Source: Salinilacustrithrix sp034522155
Lineage (GTDB): Bacteria; Actinomycetota; Acidimicrobiia; Acidimicrobiales; Salinilacustritrichaceae
Direction of reading: 5' to 3'
Assembly (NCBI GenBank): GCA_034522155.1
Contig: JAXHLP010000006.1
Coordinates: 605,951-669,950 of the forward strand
DNA length: 64,000 bases
The number at the start of each line of letters is the position of its first letter. The stretch's first letter is position 1. Shown piece by piece: positions 51,928-62,752 of this stretch. Under the pieces are notes generated by a model. It worked only from the letters and a program-made list of their open reading frames with translations, was not told the DNA's origin and searched no databases. Both the position numbers and the translations under genes were made by a program.

Positions 51928-53339
51928 CCAGCACCGACATGTTCGACGCCCTGCAGGCGTTGGCGGCCGAGAAGAACATCTCGGTCGACACGCTCATGGC
52001 CGCCCTCGCCGATGCGCTCGAGTCCGCGTACAAGCGCATGCCCGAGGCCTACGAGTACGCGTGGGTCACCATCGACCCCGCCAGCTTCGACATCCGGGTC
52101 TTCGCCCAGGAGCTCGACGAGGAGGGCATGCCGGTCGGCGACGAGTTCGACGTCACCCCCGACAACTTCGGCCGGATCGCGGCCCAGACCGCCCGCCAGG
52201 TCATGACCCAGCGCATCCGCGAGGCCGAGCGGGAGATGAAGTACGAGGAGTACGCCGGCCGCGAGGGCGACATCGTCACCGGCATCGTCCAGCAGAACGA
52301 CAGCCGGTACACGCTGCTCGATCTCGGTCGGGTCGAGGCACTGCTGCCCCAGGCCGAGCAGGTGCCCCACGAGCGGCCCGAGAACAACGCTCGGCTCAAG
52401 GCCTACATCGTCGAGGTGCGCAAGACGGCCAAGGGCCCCCAGATCGTGGTGTCCCGCACGCACCCGGGTCTGATCCTCGAGCTGTTCAAGCTCGAGGTGC
52501 CCGAGATCGCCGACGGCATCGTCGAGATCAAGGCCTGCGCCCGCGAGCCCGGCCACCGCACGAAGATGTCCGTGGCCTCCAACCAGCCCAACGTCGATCC
52601 CGTCGGTGCCTGTGTGGGGGCCCGGGGCTCGCGCGTCCGTCAGGTCGTCACCGAGCTGCGGGGCGAGAAGATCGACATCGTCGCCTACTCCGAGGACCCC
52701 TTCGAGTTCGTGGCCAAGGCGCTCCAGCCGGCCCGGGTGAAAGAGGTCCGCATCGACGAGATGAGCGGCACCGCGATGGTGGTCGTGCCCGACCACCAGC
52801 TCAGCCTGGCCATCGGCAAGGAGGGCCAGAACGCCCGCCTCGCCGGTCGCCTCACCGGCTGGGCCATCGACATCAAGTCCGAGACCCAGCTCGCCGAGGC
52901 CGAGGCCGCCTATGCCGAGGAGGATTGGGCCGAGGGTGAGTGGATCGTCGACCCCGAGACCGGCGAGCAGGTGTGGCAGCCGGCTGAGGGCGGTCCCGCC
53001 GTTTCCGTCTCCGAGTACCTCGAGTCCTCGGAGGCCGAGGTCGAGGAGGCCCCCGTCGAGGAGACCACCGACACCGAGTCGGTCGCCGACACCGAGCCCG
53101 ATCCCGAGGCCGATGCCGGTCCGGCCGGCTCGTCCGAACCCGCCGACAGTGCCGAGGGCGAGGGCGTCCAGCCGCTCGATCCCGCCCCCGACCTGGCCGA
53201 GGCGGCCGACGAGGCTGCGCCCACCCCGATCGGGGACGAGCCCACCGAGGCGCCCGACGAGGCGCCCGCGCCGCCAGAGGAGTCGGCGGTGCCCGACGAG
53301 ACACCGGCCGAGGAGACCACGGAGGACGAGCCGACCTGA
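51924..53339 (+). CDS. nusA: Transcription factor NusA with acidic tail
   Basis: A 471-residue NusA. N-terminal RNA polymerase-binding domain (to about 105), S1 domain from about 115 (GDIVTGIVQQND), two KH domains with GARGSRVRQVVTEL and IGKEGQNARLAG. After residue about 340 the protein is an acidic Glu/Asp/Ala/Pro tail of roughly 130 residues without the repeats of the E. coli type. It controls pausing, termination and antitermination. Its stop overlaps ylxR. Confidence 0.95.
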   Translation: MTSTDMFDALQALAAEKNISVDTLMAALADALESAYKRMPEAYEYAWVTIDPASFDIRVFAQELDEEGMPVGDEFDVTPDNFGRIAAQTARQVMTQRIREAEREMKYEEYAGREGDIVTGIVQQNDSRYTLLDLGRVEALLPQAEQVPHERPENNARLKAYIVEVRKTAKGPQIVVSRTHPGLILELFKLEVPEIADGIVEIKACAREPGHRTKMSVASNQPNVDPVGACVGARGSRVRQVVTELRGEKIDIVAYSEDPFEFVAKALQPARVKEVRIDEMSGTAMVVVPDHQLSLAIGKEGQNARLAGRLTGWAIDIKSETQLAEAEAAYAEEDWAEGEWIVDPETGEQVWQPAEGGPAVSVSEYLESSEAEVEEAPVEETTDTESVADTEPDPEADAGPAGSSEPADSAEGEGVQPLDPAPDLAEAADEAAPTPIGDEPTEAPDEAPAPPEESAVPDETPAEETTEDEPT

Positions 53340-53617
53340 GCGACCCCCAGCGGACCTGCATCGGGTGCCGGCGCACGGCCCCGGCGACCACGCTCGTCCG
53401 CTTCGTCCGGCGTGGGGGAACCGTCCATCACGGTCCTAGACTTCCCGGGCGAGGTGCGTGGTTGTGCGCCGAAACCCTCGAGGAGTGTGCCGCCTCGGCC
53501 CTCCGCCGTCAGGCCTTCGATCGTGCCTTTCGACACCCCGTCGATCCCGACACCATCACCGACGCCGTCCGCGCCGCCGAGTCGGTTCGTCCCCCACCCC
53601 AGAACGCGCGAGGATGA
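53336..53617 (+). CDS. ylxR: YlxR-family RNA-binding protein, CTG start
   Basis: A 93-residue protein recognisable as YlxR: RTCIGCRRTAP at residues 6-16, PGRGAWLC and RRQAFDRAFR. There is no ATG, GTG or TTG before the conserved CxxC, so the likely start is the CTG at 53336, whose last two bases overlap the nusA TGA, the same style of four-base overlap as elsewhere. YlxR binds RNA and affects RNase P or translation factors in Bacillus. Because of the start, an ordinary gene caller may miss it. infB follows after 133 bases. Confidence 0.85.
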   Translation: MSDPQRTCIGCRRTAPATTLVRFVRRGGTVHHGPRLPGRGAWLCAETLEECAASALRRQAFDRAFRHPVDPDTITDAVRAAESVRPPPQNARG

Positions 53618-53629
53618 TTGATTGGTGCT

Positions 53630-53651
53630 CGGGCCCCCGGGACCGGGCCCG
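53630..53651 (+). other. Hairpin in infB leader
   Basis: CGGGCCC (53630-53636) and GGGCCCG (53645-53651) form a seven-bp stem with an eight-base loop, 100 bases before the infB start. Function unknown. Confidence 0.35.
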
Positions 53652-53750
53652 TGTCACGCACAGCCCGCCGCAGTCCCACCGACACGCCGCACGAGACCAC
53701 CGCCAGACCGCCGAGAACCGAAGCGAAACCCAGAAGCGAAGAGACGACAT

Positions 53751-56716
<2,966 letters not shown>

Positions 56717-56717
<1 letters not shown>

Positions 56718-57010
56718 TGTGGGCGAGTGCCACCCTCGAGATCCGGCTGCGGATTCCGCTGGGTGACTCGTTGAAGGCCAAGCGCTCGGCCATCCGGCCG
56801 ATCGTCGAGGGCGCCCGCCGGCGCTTCGGCGTGGCTGCAGCCGAGGTGGACGACCAGGACACCCACGATCGGGCGACCCTGGTCTTCGCCGCGGTCGGCA
56901 CGGGGTCAGGTCAGGTCACCGACACCCTCCACGCCGTCGACCGGTTCGTGTGGTCCTTCCCCGAGATCGAGGTCGTCGACACCGACCTCGTCTGGCTCGA
57001 CACGGCGTGA
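56717..57010 (+). CDS. ylxP: DUF503 family protein YlxP
   Basis: A 97-residue protein with the DUF503 pattern: an opening strand, DSLKAKRSAIRPIVEGARRRFGVAAAEV, and a later strand EIEVVDTDLVW. Members sit between infB and rbfA in many Gram-positives and may bind RNA or ribosomes. ATG at 56717 overlaps the last base of the infB stop. Confidence 0.88.
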
Positions 57011-57019
57011 GTCGATTCC

Positions 57020-58192
57020 TCAGAGGAAGATGAAGCCCTCCACCTGATCCAGCCAGACGGTCGCGCCGTTCACGTAGGTCGAGTCGTCGACGAAGATGTG
57101 CTGGGTCCCCGCGTAGATGTCGCGCATGCACCGCTGGAGCGGGTGCCCGTCCCGGAGAGCATCGCCGCCTCCCAACCGGTAGCACCAGCTCACGACGTCG
57201 GCTGCCACCCGGGTCGCATGCGTGGTGGCGACCCGAACGTCGGCCTTGTGGGCGAGCTCGACCGAGCCGTGCTCGGCCGCGGTCTGGATGGCACCGAACG
57301 CCGAGAGCGCGTAGGCCCGGGCGGCCCGGTATGCGGCGGTCCGCTCGCCGAACTCCTTCCGGAAGAGCTGCTGGCGGGCGAGCACGTCGGCGGCGTCCAT
57401 GCGCTGCTTCACCTTCGCCAGCTCGGCCACCTCGTCCAGGGCGCGCCGGGCCACGCCGAGCGCCCACCCCGCGTGCCCGGCCGAGGTCATGGGGAGGACG
57501 CCGACGCGGAACTGTGCACCGCCTCGCTCCGGCGACTCGCTCAGCAGCTCGAACGTTCGGCCCGCCGGTACGAACACGTCGTCGACGGCGTAGTCCTGGC
57601 TCCCCGTGCCCCGCAGGCCGAGCACGTGCCAGTTGCCCTGCAACGCGACCTCGTCGCGGGGGATCGCGGCCACCCGCATCTCGGGCATGCCGTCGTCGCC
57701 GAGGTCCATCTCGCCGTCGGTGTCGAGCACGGTGCCGCCGGCCATGATGTAGCCGGCGTGGTTCGAACCCGATGCGTAGCCGTACTGGCCGCTCACCCGG
57801 TACCCGCCGTCGACCCGCTGGAACATGCCGCGGGGAGCGAACTGTCCAGCGGTCACCGTCCGCCGGTCGGCGAAGATCTCCGCGACAGCGTCGTCGCTGA
57901 GGAACGCGGCGGCGAACGCGGTGGACGTGGCACAGGCCATGTGGGTCCAGCCGGCCGACGGCTCGGCCGCCGTCAGTTCCTCGTACACCTCGACCTGGGT
58001 CACGAGGTCAGCCTCGGATCCGCCGCAGGCCGCTGGCGCCGCGACCGACATCAACCCGGCGTCGAACAGGGCGTCCACCACGGCCGGGGTCATGTGGCCG
58101 AGGCGGTCCGACGCGTCCGCTTCGGCCTCGAGCAGCGGGCGCTGGTCCCGGGCACGTTCCAGGAGGGAGGTCGACTTCGAGGCTTCGTTCAT
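57020..58192 (-). CDS. Acyl-CoA dehydrogenase-superfamily flavoenzyme
   Basis: A 390-residue protein of the acyl-CoA dehydrogenase fold, type 2 (as in HpaB/DszC-like monooxygenases). Marks are GLMSVAAPAACGG near 55, QFAPRG, YRVSGQYGYASG, GLRGTGSQDYAVDDVFVPA, and helical C-terminus with LGGGDALRDGHPLQRCMRDIYAGTQH. No catalytic Glu of true acyl-CoA dehydrogenases is evident, favouring a flavin-dependent hydroxylase or a reductase-partnered enzyme. It is inserted on the minus strand between ylxP and rbfA, which are otherwise a conserved pair, with only nine bases after ylxP. ATG at 58192; a start at 58210 is possible. Confidence 0.82.
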   Translation of the reverse strand: MNEASKSTSLLERARDQRPLLEAEADASDRLGHMTPAVVDALFDAGLMSVAAPAACGGSEADLVTQVEVYEELTAAEPSAGWTHMACATSTAFAAAFLSDDAVAEIFADRRTVTAGQFAPRGMFQRVDGGYRVSGQYGYASGSNHAGYIMAGGTVLDTDGEMDLGDDGMPEMRVAAIPRDEVALQGNWHVLGLRGTGSQDYAVDDVFVPAGRTFELLSESPERGGAQFRVGVLPMTSAGHAGWALGVARRALDEVAELAKVKQRMDAADVLARQQLFRKEFGERTAAYRAARAYALSAFGAIQTAAEHGSVELAHKADVRVATTHATRVAADVVSWCYRLGGGDALRDGHPLQRCMRDIYAGTQHIFVDDSTYVNGATVWLDQVEGFIFL

Positions 58193-58258
58193 GGGGCGCC
58201 AGGATCGCACGTCTGCTCTGACGGCGCGTCAGGCCGGATCTGATGGCACGCTGGGCCC

Positions 58259-58654
58259 ATGGCCCGCCGTCGACAGCCCAGCTCCCGCCGTTACTCGCGT
58301 ACCGATCGCCTCAACGAGGTGGTGCGCGAGATCGTGGCCGAGGAGCTCGAGAGGATCGACGACGAGCGACTCGGGTTCCTCACCATCACCAACGTCGAGG
58401 TCGACCCGGGCATCGAGCAGGCGAAGGTCTACTGGTCCGACATCGGCGCGGCCGACGAGGTGGTGCTCGAGGTGCTCGAGGAGCACCGGCCCCGCCTGCA
58501 GCAGGCCGTCAACCGCCAGACCCACATGCGGCGCACGCCGATCCTCAGCTTCCACGCCGACGAGGTCGAGCGTCAGGCCGGGCGCATCGAGGAGATCCTC
58601 CGCGACCTCGACCTGCCTGACGACGACAAGCCGGACGACCCACCGGTCGAGTGA
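58259..58654 (+). CDS. rbfA: Ribosome-binding factor A
   Basis: A 131-residue KH-type protein with RTDRLNEVVREIVAEELERI at the start, ITNVEVDPGIEQAKVYWS, and RRTPILSFHADEV. It helps mature the 30S subunit. Its stop overlaps truB (GTGA). Confidence 0.95.
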   Translation: MARRRQPSSRRYSRTDRLNEVVREIVAEELERIDDERLGFLTITNVEVDPGIEQAKVYWSDIGAADEVVLEVLEEHRPRLQQAVNRQTHMRRTPILSFHADEVERQAGRIEEILRDLDLPDDDKPDDPPVE

Positions 58655-59550
58655 GTCGCAAGAAGCCGTCCCCGTACAACGGGCTGGTCCTCGTCGACAA
58701 GGAGGTCGGCTGGACCAGCCACGATGTGGTGGCCAAGGCCCGCGGCGTGCTCGGTACCCGCAAGGTCGGCCACGCCGGCACGCTCGACCCGCCGGCCACC
58801 GGGCTCCTGCTGATCGGCGTCGGCTCGATGACCCGTCTGCTGCGGTTCCTGACCGCGTTGCCCAAGACGTACACGGGTGAGGTCGTGCTCGGGACCGAGA
58901 CCGCCACGCTCGACGACACGGGTGAGGTCACCGCGACCCACGACATGGCCGACGTGTCTCTCGCCGACGTCCGGGACGTTGCGGCCGCGCTCACCGGCGA
59001 CATCCTCCAGACCCCGCCGATGGTGTCGGCGGTGAAGGTCGAGGGCAAGCGGCTGCACGAGCTGGCGAGGGAGGGCAAGGAGGTCGAGCGGGAGGCCCGA
59101 CCGGTGACCGTCCACGCCTTCGACGTGGGGGAGGAGACCGCACCGGGTACGTACCCCGTGTCCGTCACCTGCTCGTCGGGGACCTATGTGCGGACCCTGG
59201 CCGCCGACCTCGGTACGTCCTTGGGCGGTGGCGCCCACCTGCGCAATCTCCGGCGCACCCGTGCCGGTTCCCACGACGTGGCCGACGCCCACCGCATCGA
59301 CGAGGTCGAGGCGCCGGCGCACGTGCTGACTCCCGCCGACGCGCTGCGCGACCTGCCGATCATCGTCGTCGACACGCCGACGGCGGTCGACGTCGGCCAC
59401 GGCAAGCCGCTCGAGCGGGCCCGTCTCGGCCTGCCCGAGGACCACGACGGTCCCTGGGCGGTCCATGCCCAGGACGGGGTTCTCCTCGCGGTCTACGGTC
59501 CCCACCGCCCCGGCACGGTCAAGCCCGAGGTCGTCCTCCCGACGCGGTGA
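58651..59550 (+). CDS. truB: tRNA pseudouridine55 synthase TruB
   Basis: A 299-residue pseudouridine synthase with the catalytic motif GHAGTLDPPATGLL (Asp about 46), YTGEVVLGTET, and CSSGTYVRTLAADLG. The C-terminal part resembles a PUA domain. It converts U55 in tRNA T loops. GTG start. Confidence 0.96.
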   Translation: MSRKKPSPYNGLVLVDKEVGWTSHDVVAKARGVLGTRKVGHAGTLDPPATGLLLIGVGSMTRLLRFLTALPKTYTGEVVLGTETATLDDTGEVTATHDMADVSLADVRDVAAALTGDILQTPPMVSAVKVEGKRLHELAREGKEVEREARPVTVHAFDVGEETAPGTYPVSVTCSSGTYVRTLAADLGTSLGGGAHLRNLRRTRAGSHDVADAHRIDEVEAPAHVLTPADALRDLPIIVVDTPTAVDVGHGKPLERARLGLPEDHDGPWAVHAQDGVLLAVYGPHRPGTVKPEVVLPTR

Positions 59551-59607
59551 CGTCGCCGCCGTTCGCCCTGTTGGTCCGAAATGGGCGGAAAGGTCTCGGG
59601 GAGATGC

Positions 59608-59635
59608 TCAAGTGCGCAGTTCGACCGGCCGATCG
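59608..59635 (+). promoter_or_regulatory. Candidate sigma-28/WhiG-type promoter
   Basis: TCAA (59608-59611), 16 bases, GCCGATCG (59628-59635). The E. coli/WhiG consensus is TAAA, 15 bases, GCCGATAA. It ends eight bases before the first TadE-like ATG. The window encodes a WhiG-like factor at 29570, so control by it is conceivable. GCCGAT is frequent in GC-rich DNA, hence low confidence. Confidence 0.3.
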
Positions 59636-59643
59636 TCCAAGGG

Positions 59644-60108
59644 ATGGGAGAGATTCGAGGGAGGAGAGGGTCTCGTGGCGCGACCCTCGTCGAGACCGCG
59701 CTGATCCTGCCGGCCTTGGCGGTGATCGTCTTCGGCGTCGTCGACCTCGGCCGGGCGTATCAGCTCCAGATCCGCCTCGACGGCGCGGCTCGCGAGGGCG
59801 CGACCCACGCCCAGCTCAGCCCGAACGACGTGAGCTGTGGCGGATCGGACGACATCGAGGGCCGAGCAGCCGAGGCTGAACCCGACCTGGTCAACGAGCC
59901 CGGCTACGCGGTGACCGTCCTCGCCGAGGACGCGGGCGGCAACCTGACCGTTCCCGTCACGGGCTGTGGGAGCACGACCGTCGATGCCGGTGAGCGCGTC
60001 CGCGTGGAGGTCGTCGCGACCTTCCAGCTCCTCACGCCCCTTGTCGGAGGCGTCGTCGGAGACACGATCCTGCTCACCGGTAGCAACGAGATCGAGGTGC
60101 TCGGATGA
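59644..60108 (+). CDS. TadE-like pseudopilin (first module)
   Basis: A 154-residue TadE-family protein. After a basic N-terminus (GRRGSRG), the motif GATLVETALILPALAVIVFGVVDLGRAYQ gives the Glu-containing hydrophobic helix characteristic of TadE; the rest is a secreted domain with two or more Cys. TadE/F/G proteins are minor components of tight-adherence (Flp) pili. ATG at 59644 overlaps no ribosome site and may be leaderless; an ATG at 59581 adds 21 residues. It ends overlapping the next gene. Confidence 0.8.
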   Translation: MGEIRGRRGSRGATLVETALILPALAVIVFGVVDLGRAYQLQIRLDGAAREGATHAQLSPNDVSCGGSDDIEGRAAEAEPDLVNEPGYAVTVLAEDAGGNLTVPVTGCGSTTVDAGERVRVEVVATFQLLTPLVGGVVGDTILLTGSNEIEVLG

Positions 60109-61004
60109 CGGCCTGGTACCGGCAACGGCGCGGACGCTCCTCGGATGGTGCGGTGCTCGTGGAGGCCGCGCTCGGTCTACCGATCCTGCTCCTGTTCGTG
60201 TTCGGCCTCGTCGACGTGGGCATGTGGACCTTCAACGTCAACCAGGCCACGAACTCCGCCCGCGACGGCGCCCGGATCGCGATCCTCGACCACGAGACCG
60301 CCGACGTTCCGGGCAGTGACGACTGGCAGGCGGTGTTCGACGGCATCGAGGCCCACCTCAACCGCGATCTCGAGGCCGACCAGCTCACGGTCGAGTGCAT
60401 CGACCCCGACGGCTTCGCGCTGGCCGGCGGCTGCGCGGGCGCGGATCCCCGCGTCGACCGCGTGCGCGTGCAGGTGGAGTGGCAGTGGAACCTGGTGACC
60501 CCGATCGCCGCGGTGATCGGGGTCACCGAGGGTGCGGCGACCGGCACCGCGACGATGGAGATCCTGGGGCGCCCCGGCCTCGACAGCCCGGCGTACGACA
60601 CGAACACGACGACGACCACCACGACCACCACGACCACCACCACGACCACGCCGTCATCGACGACCTCATCGACCACGACGACGACGTCTCCGACCACGAC
60701 GGCGCCGTCGTGCGCGGTCGATTCGTGGTCCCTCAGCCACGACCCGGTCGAGACCAGGAACAACGGCAAGCTCCGACACGATCTGACGATCGAGTTCCAG
60801 ACCAGTGGCGTGTGCGACGACCTCAGCGTCGCCGTCACGCCACCGGGCGAGAACACCATCGTCCACGACTGCGGCTGCGGGAGCGGGCCCTACTCGTGGA
60901 CCATCGACAAGAACGCCGACAGCAACTGGCACGAGGGCGAGGGCCTGTTCGAGCTCATCAACGACGGCTTCGTCATGACCCTGGAGTACTTCGATGTGGA
61001 ATGA
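60105..61004 (+). CDS. TadE-like pseudopilin with Thr-rich stalk
   Basis: A 299-residue protein. N-terminal GAVLVEAALGLPILLLFVFGLVDVG is a TadE helix. At about 168-205 there is a Thr-dominated tract (about fifteen Thr in a row, then mixed Ser/Thr), followed by a C-terminal domain of about 95 residues with four Cys and no family I recognise. The stalk resembles those on other exported proteins of the window and may be glycosylated. ATG overlaps the previous stop. Confidence 0.75.
   Translation: MTAWYRQRRGRSSDGAVLVEAALGLPILLLFVFGLVDVGMWTFNVNQATNSARDGARIAILDHETADVPGSDDWQAVFDGIEAHLNRDLEADQLTVECIDPDGFALAGGCAGADPRVDRVRVQVEWQWNLVTPIAAVIGVTEGAATGTATMEILGRPGLDSPAYDTNTTTTTTTTTTTTTTTPSSTTSSTTTTTSPTTTAPSCAVDSWSLSHDPVETRNNGKLRHDLTIEFQTSGVCDDLSVAVTPPGENTIVHDCGCGSGPYSWTIDKNADSNWHEGEGLFELINDGFVMTLEYFDVE
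60606..60650 (+). repeat. Threonine codon tract
   Basis: Fifteen consecutive ACG/ACC codons inside the TadE-like gene, mixed in third base. A coding low-complexity tract prone to length change. Confidence 0.85.
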
Positions 61005-62115
61005 CCGCAACCGCCCATGCCTCCGACGGGGCGACGACCGGGGCGTCACGATGGTCCTGGTCGCCTTCGGCATCACCGCCGTGGCTGCGGTCGCCGCGCT
61101 CGTGCTGGGGTCGAGCAGCGGCTACTCGGCGGTCCGCAACTCCCAGAACGCGGCCGACGCCGCTGCCACCGCGGCCACTGCCACGCTCCACGAGGTCTAC
61201 AGCGAGGGCGAGAACCCCTCCGAGGTCCTCTCGACCGCGGTCGCCGTCGCCGAGGACAACGGTGCCGACGCGGGCTCGGTCACGTGCGAGATCGTCGATC
61301 CCGACTACGCCCTGACCAACGCCGAGGCCGACGTCATCGGACCGTGCGACGGCACGAACGAGACCCATGCCGAGGCCGCGGGTGTCCGCGTCTCCCTGGA
61401 GGAGACCCGCTCGGTGCCCTTCGGTGGGGTCGTGGGCGAGGAACAGATCACCGCGGATGCGGTGGCGGCGGCCACGATGCAGCCGATCCGGGAGGGGGCG
61501 GCGCCCTTCATGGTCTGCGCCAACGCCACCGGCCACCCCGTCCCGCTGCTGCACAGCCTCGACTCTCCCTGGGCCATCAACGAGGCCGCCGTGGGTACGA
61601 GCGTGGTCGTGTGGGGCAACGCCATGAAGAACGACGGTCGTGACTGCGGCAATCCGTCGGCGAGCTGGCGCGGTCTCGTGGCCTTCGAGGGCTCGTGGCA
61701 GGTTCCGCCGGCTCACTCCTCGGCGAGCCAGGACGACGACTGGTGGCAGGTCAAGACCGGTAACAGCTCGGGCCACCTTCCGCGGCTGCTGGCCGGCGCC
61801 AACGCCTGCGGTGGCGGTGGCGCACCCCAGGACGCGCTCGACCTGATCGACTGCGAGCTCATCCTGCCGTTGTGCACCCACGGCAACGGCCAGGGTGGCA
61901 GCAACTTCCGCATGCACTGCACGCGGCTCGGCGCGTTCGAGATCACCTACAACAGCAAGGGTGGCGGCAGCTCGGGCGACGCTCCATGCATGTCGGGCGG
62001 ACCCAACAACCTGATCTGCGCCACCTTCCTCGGCGCCGCCGTGGCCGCCGAAGGCGACGCGGTCGTCGGCACCCCGCTGCCCGACGAGGTCGTCGCCATC
62101 CGGCTCGTGGAGTGA
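60994..62115 (+). CDS. TadG-like secreted protein (first module)
   Basis: A 373-residue protein. N-terminal GVTMVLVAFGITAVAAVAALVLGSSSGYSAVRNSQNAADAAATA is the TadG-type (Tad) helix plus the NAADAAA segment. The remainder is a Cys-rich secreted domain with Gly/Ser-rich parts and no recognised fold. It overlaps the previous gene by eleven bases. With the two TadE-like genes it completes the first module. Confidence 0.72.
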   Translation: MWNDRNRPCLRRGDDRGVTMVLVAFGITAVAAVAALVLGSSSGYSAVRNSQNAADAAATAATATLHEVYSEGENPSEVLSTAVAVAEDNGADAGSVTCEIVDPDYALTNAEADVIGPCDGTNETHAEAAGVRVSLEETRSVPFGGVVGEEQITADAVAAATMQPIREGAAPFMVCANATGHPVPLLHSLDSPWAINEAAVGTSVVVWGNAMKNDGRDCGNPSASWRGLVAFEGSWQVPPAHSSASQDDDWWQVKTGNSSGHLPRLLAGANACGGGGAPQDALDLIDCELILPLCTHGNGQGGSNFRMHCTRLGAFEITYNSKGGGSSGDAPCMSGGPNNLICATFLGAAVAAEGDAVVGTPLPDEVVAIRLVE

Positions 62116-62116
62116 G

Positions 62117-62180
62117 ACCACTCCGCGTAGTGGTAGGACCTCTGAGCAGCACGGAACGAGCGATCGACCTGCTGGGTCCT
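62117..62180 (+). other. Structured spacer between Tad-like modules
   Basis: Two hairpins follow the first module: ACCACT/AGTGGT (62117-62134) and a longer one in which AGGACC (62135-62140) pairs with GGTCCT (62175-62180), with AGCAG/CTGCT nested inside. It may end the first transcription unit. No T-tract. Confidence 0.45.
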
Positions 62181-62293
62181 CGGAAGAGAGCGCTCTGACA
62201 GAGAAACCGGAAGAGCCGGATGGGTGTCGTGCCTGTTCGCTCGGTGGTGATCGTTGTACGCTGCCTTTTCGGCGGTCTGGGAGGGAAGCCACT

Positions 62294-62752
62294 GTGAGGG
62301 CCTGCGGGCGAGACGAACGAGGAGCAGCGCTGGTCGAGTTCGCGCTCATCCTGCCCCTGTTGTGCGCCCTCCTCTTCGGCATCGTGCAGTTCGGTCTTGC
62401 GTATGACCGGAAGCAATCGGTCAACAGCGCCGCACGTGAAGGGGCGCGTCTTGCTGGTCTCGAGGCTTCGACCTTCCTCGAGATCACCGATCGCGCCAGG
62501 AGCACCTACGACATCGCCGCAGCCTCGAGTGAGCCACCCGAGGTCGAGGTTCTGGACGGCGACGAGAACTCCTACGGAACCCGCGCCAGTGGCGGGGGAT
62601 CCTCCGGCGTGCAGACCAACATGCCGTGTAGCGAGACCGAAGGCGATGAGTACGTCGTAGTGATCGTCCGATCTGGATACGACTTCACGATCCCGTTCTA
62701 CGGGCCTGCGCCCGCAGACATCACTGGAAGGGCAGAGTTCCGATGCGAGTAG
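62294..62752 (+). CDS. TadE-like pseudopilin (second module)
   Basis: A 152-residue protein with GAALVEFALILPLLCALLFGIVQFGLAYDRKQSVNSAAREGARLA, a clear TadE helix and helix-follow-up. The rest is a small secreted domain with a few Cys. GTG start follows GGGAGGG. Its end overlaps the TadG-like gene, so it is a separate two-gene module downstream of the first. Confidence 0.82.
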   Translation: MRACGRDERGAALVEFALILPLLCALLFGIVQFGLAYDRKQSVNSAAREGARLAGLEASTFLEITDRARSTYDIAAASSEPPEVEVLDGDENSYGTRASGGGSSGVQTNMPCSETEGDEYVVVIVRSGYDFTIPFYGPAPADITGRAEFRCE

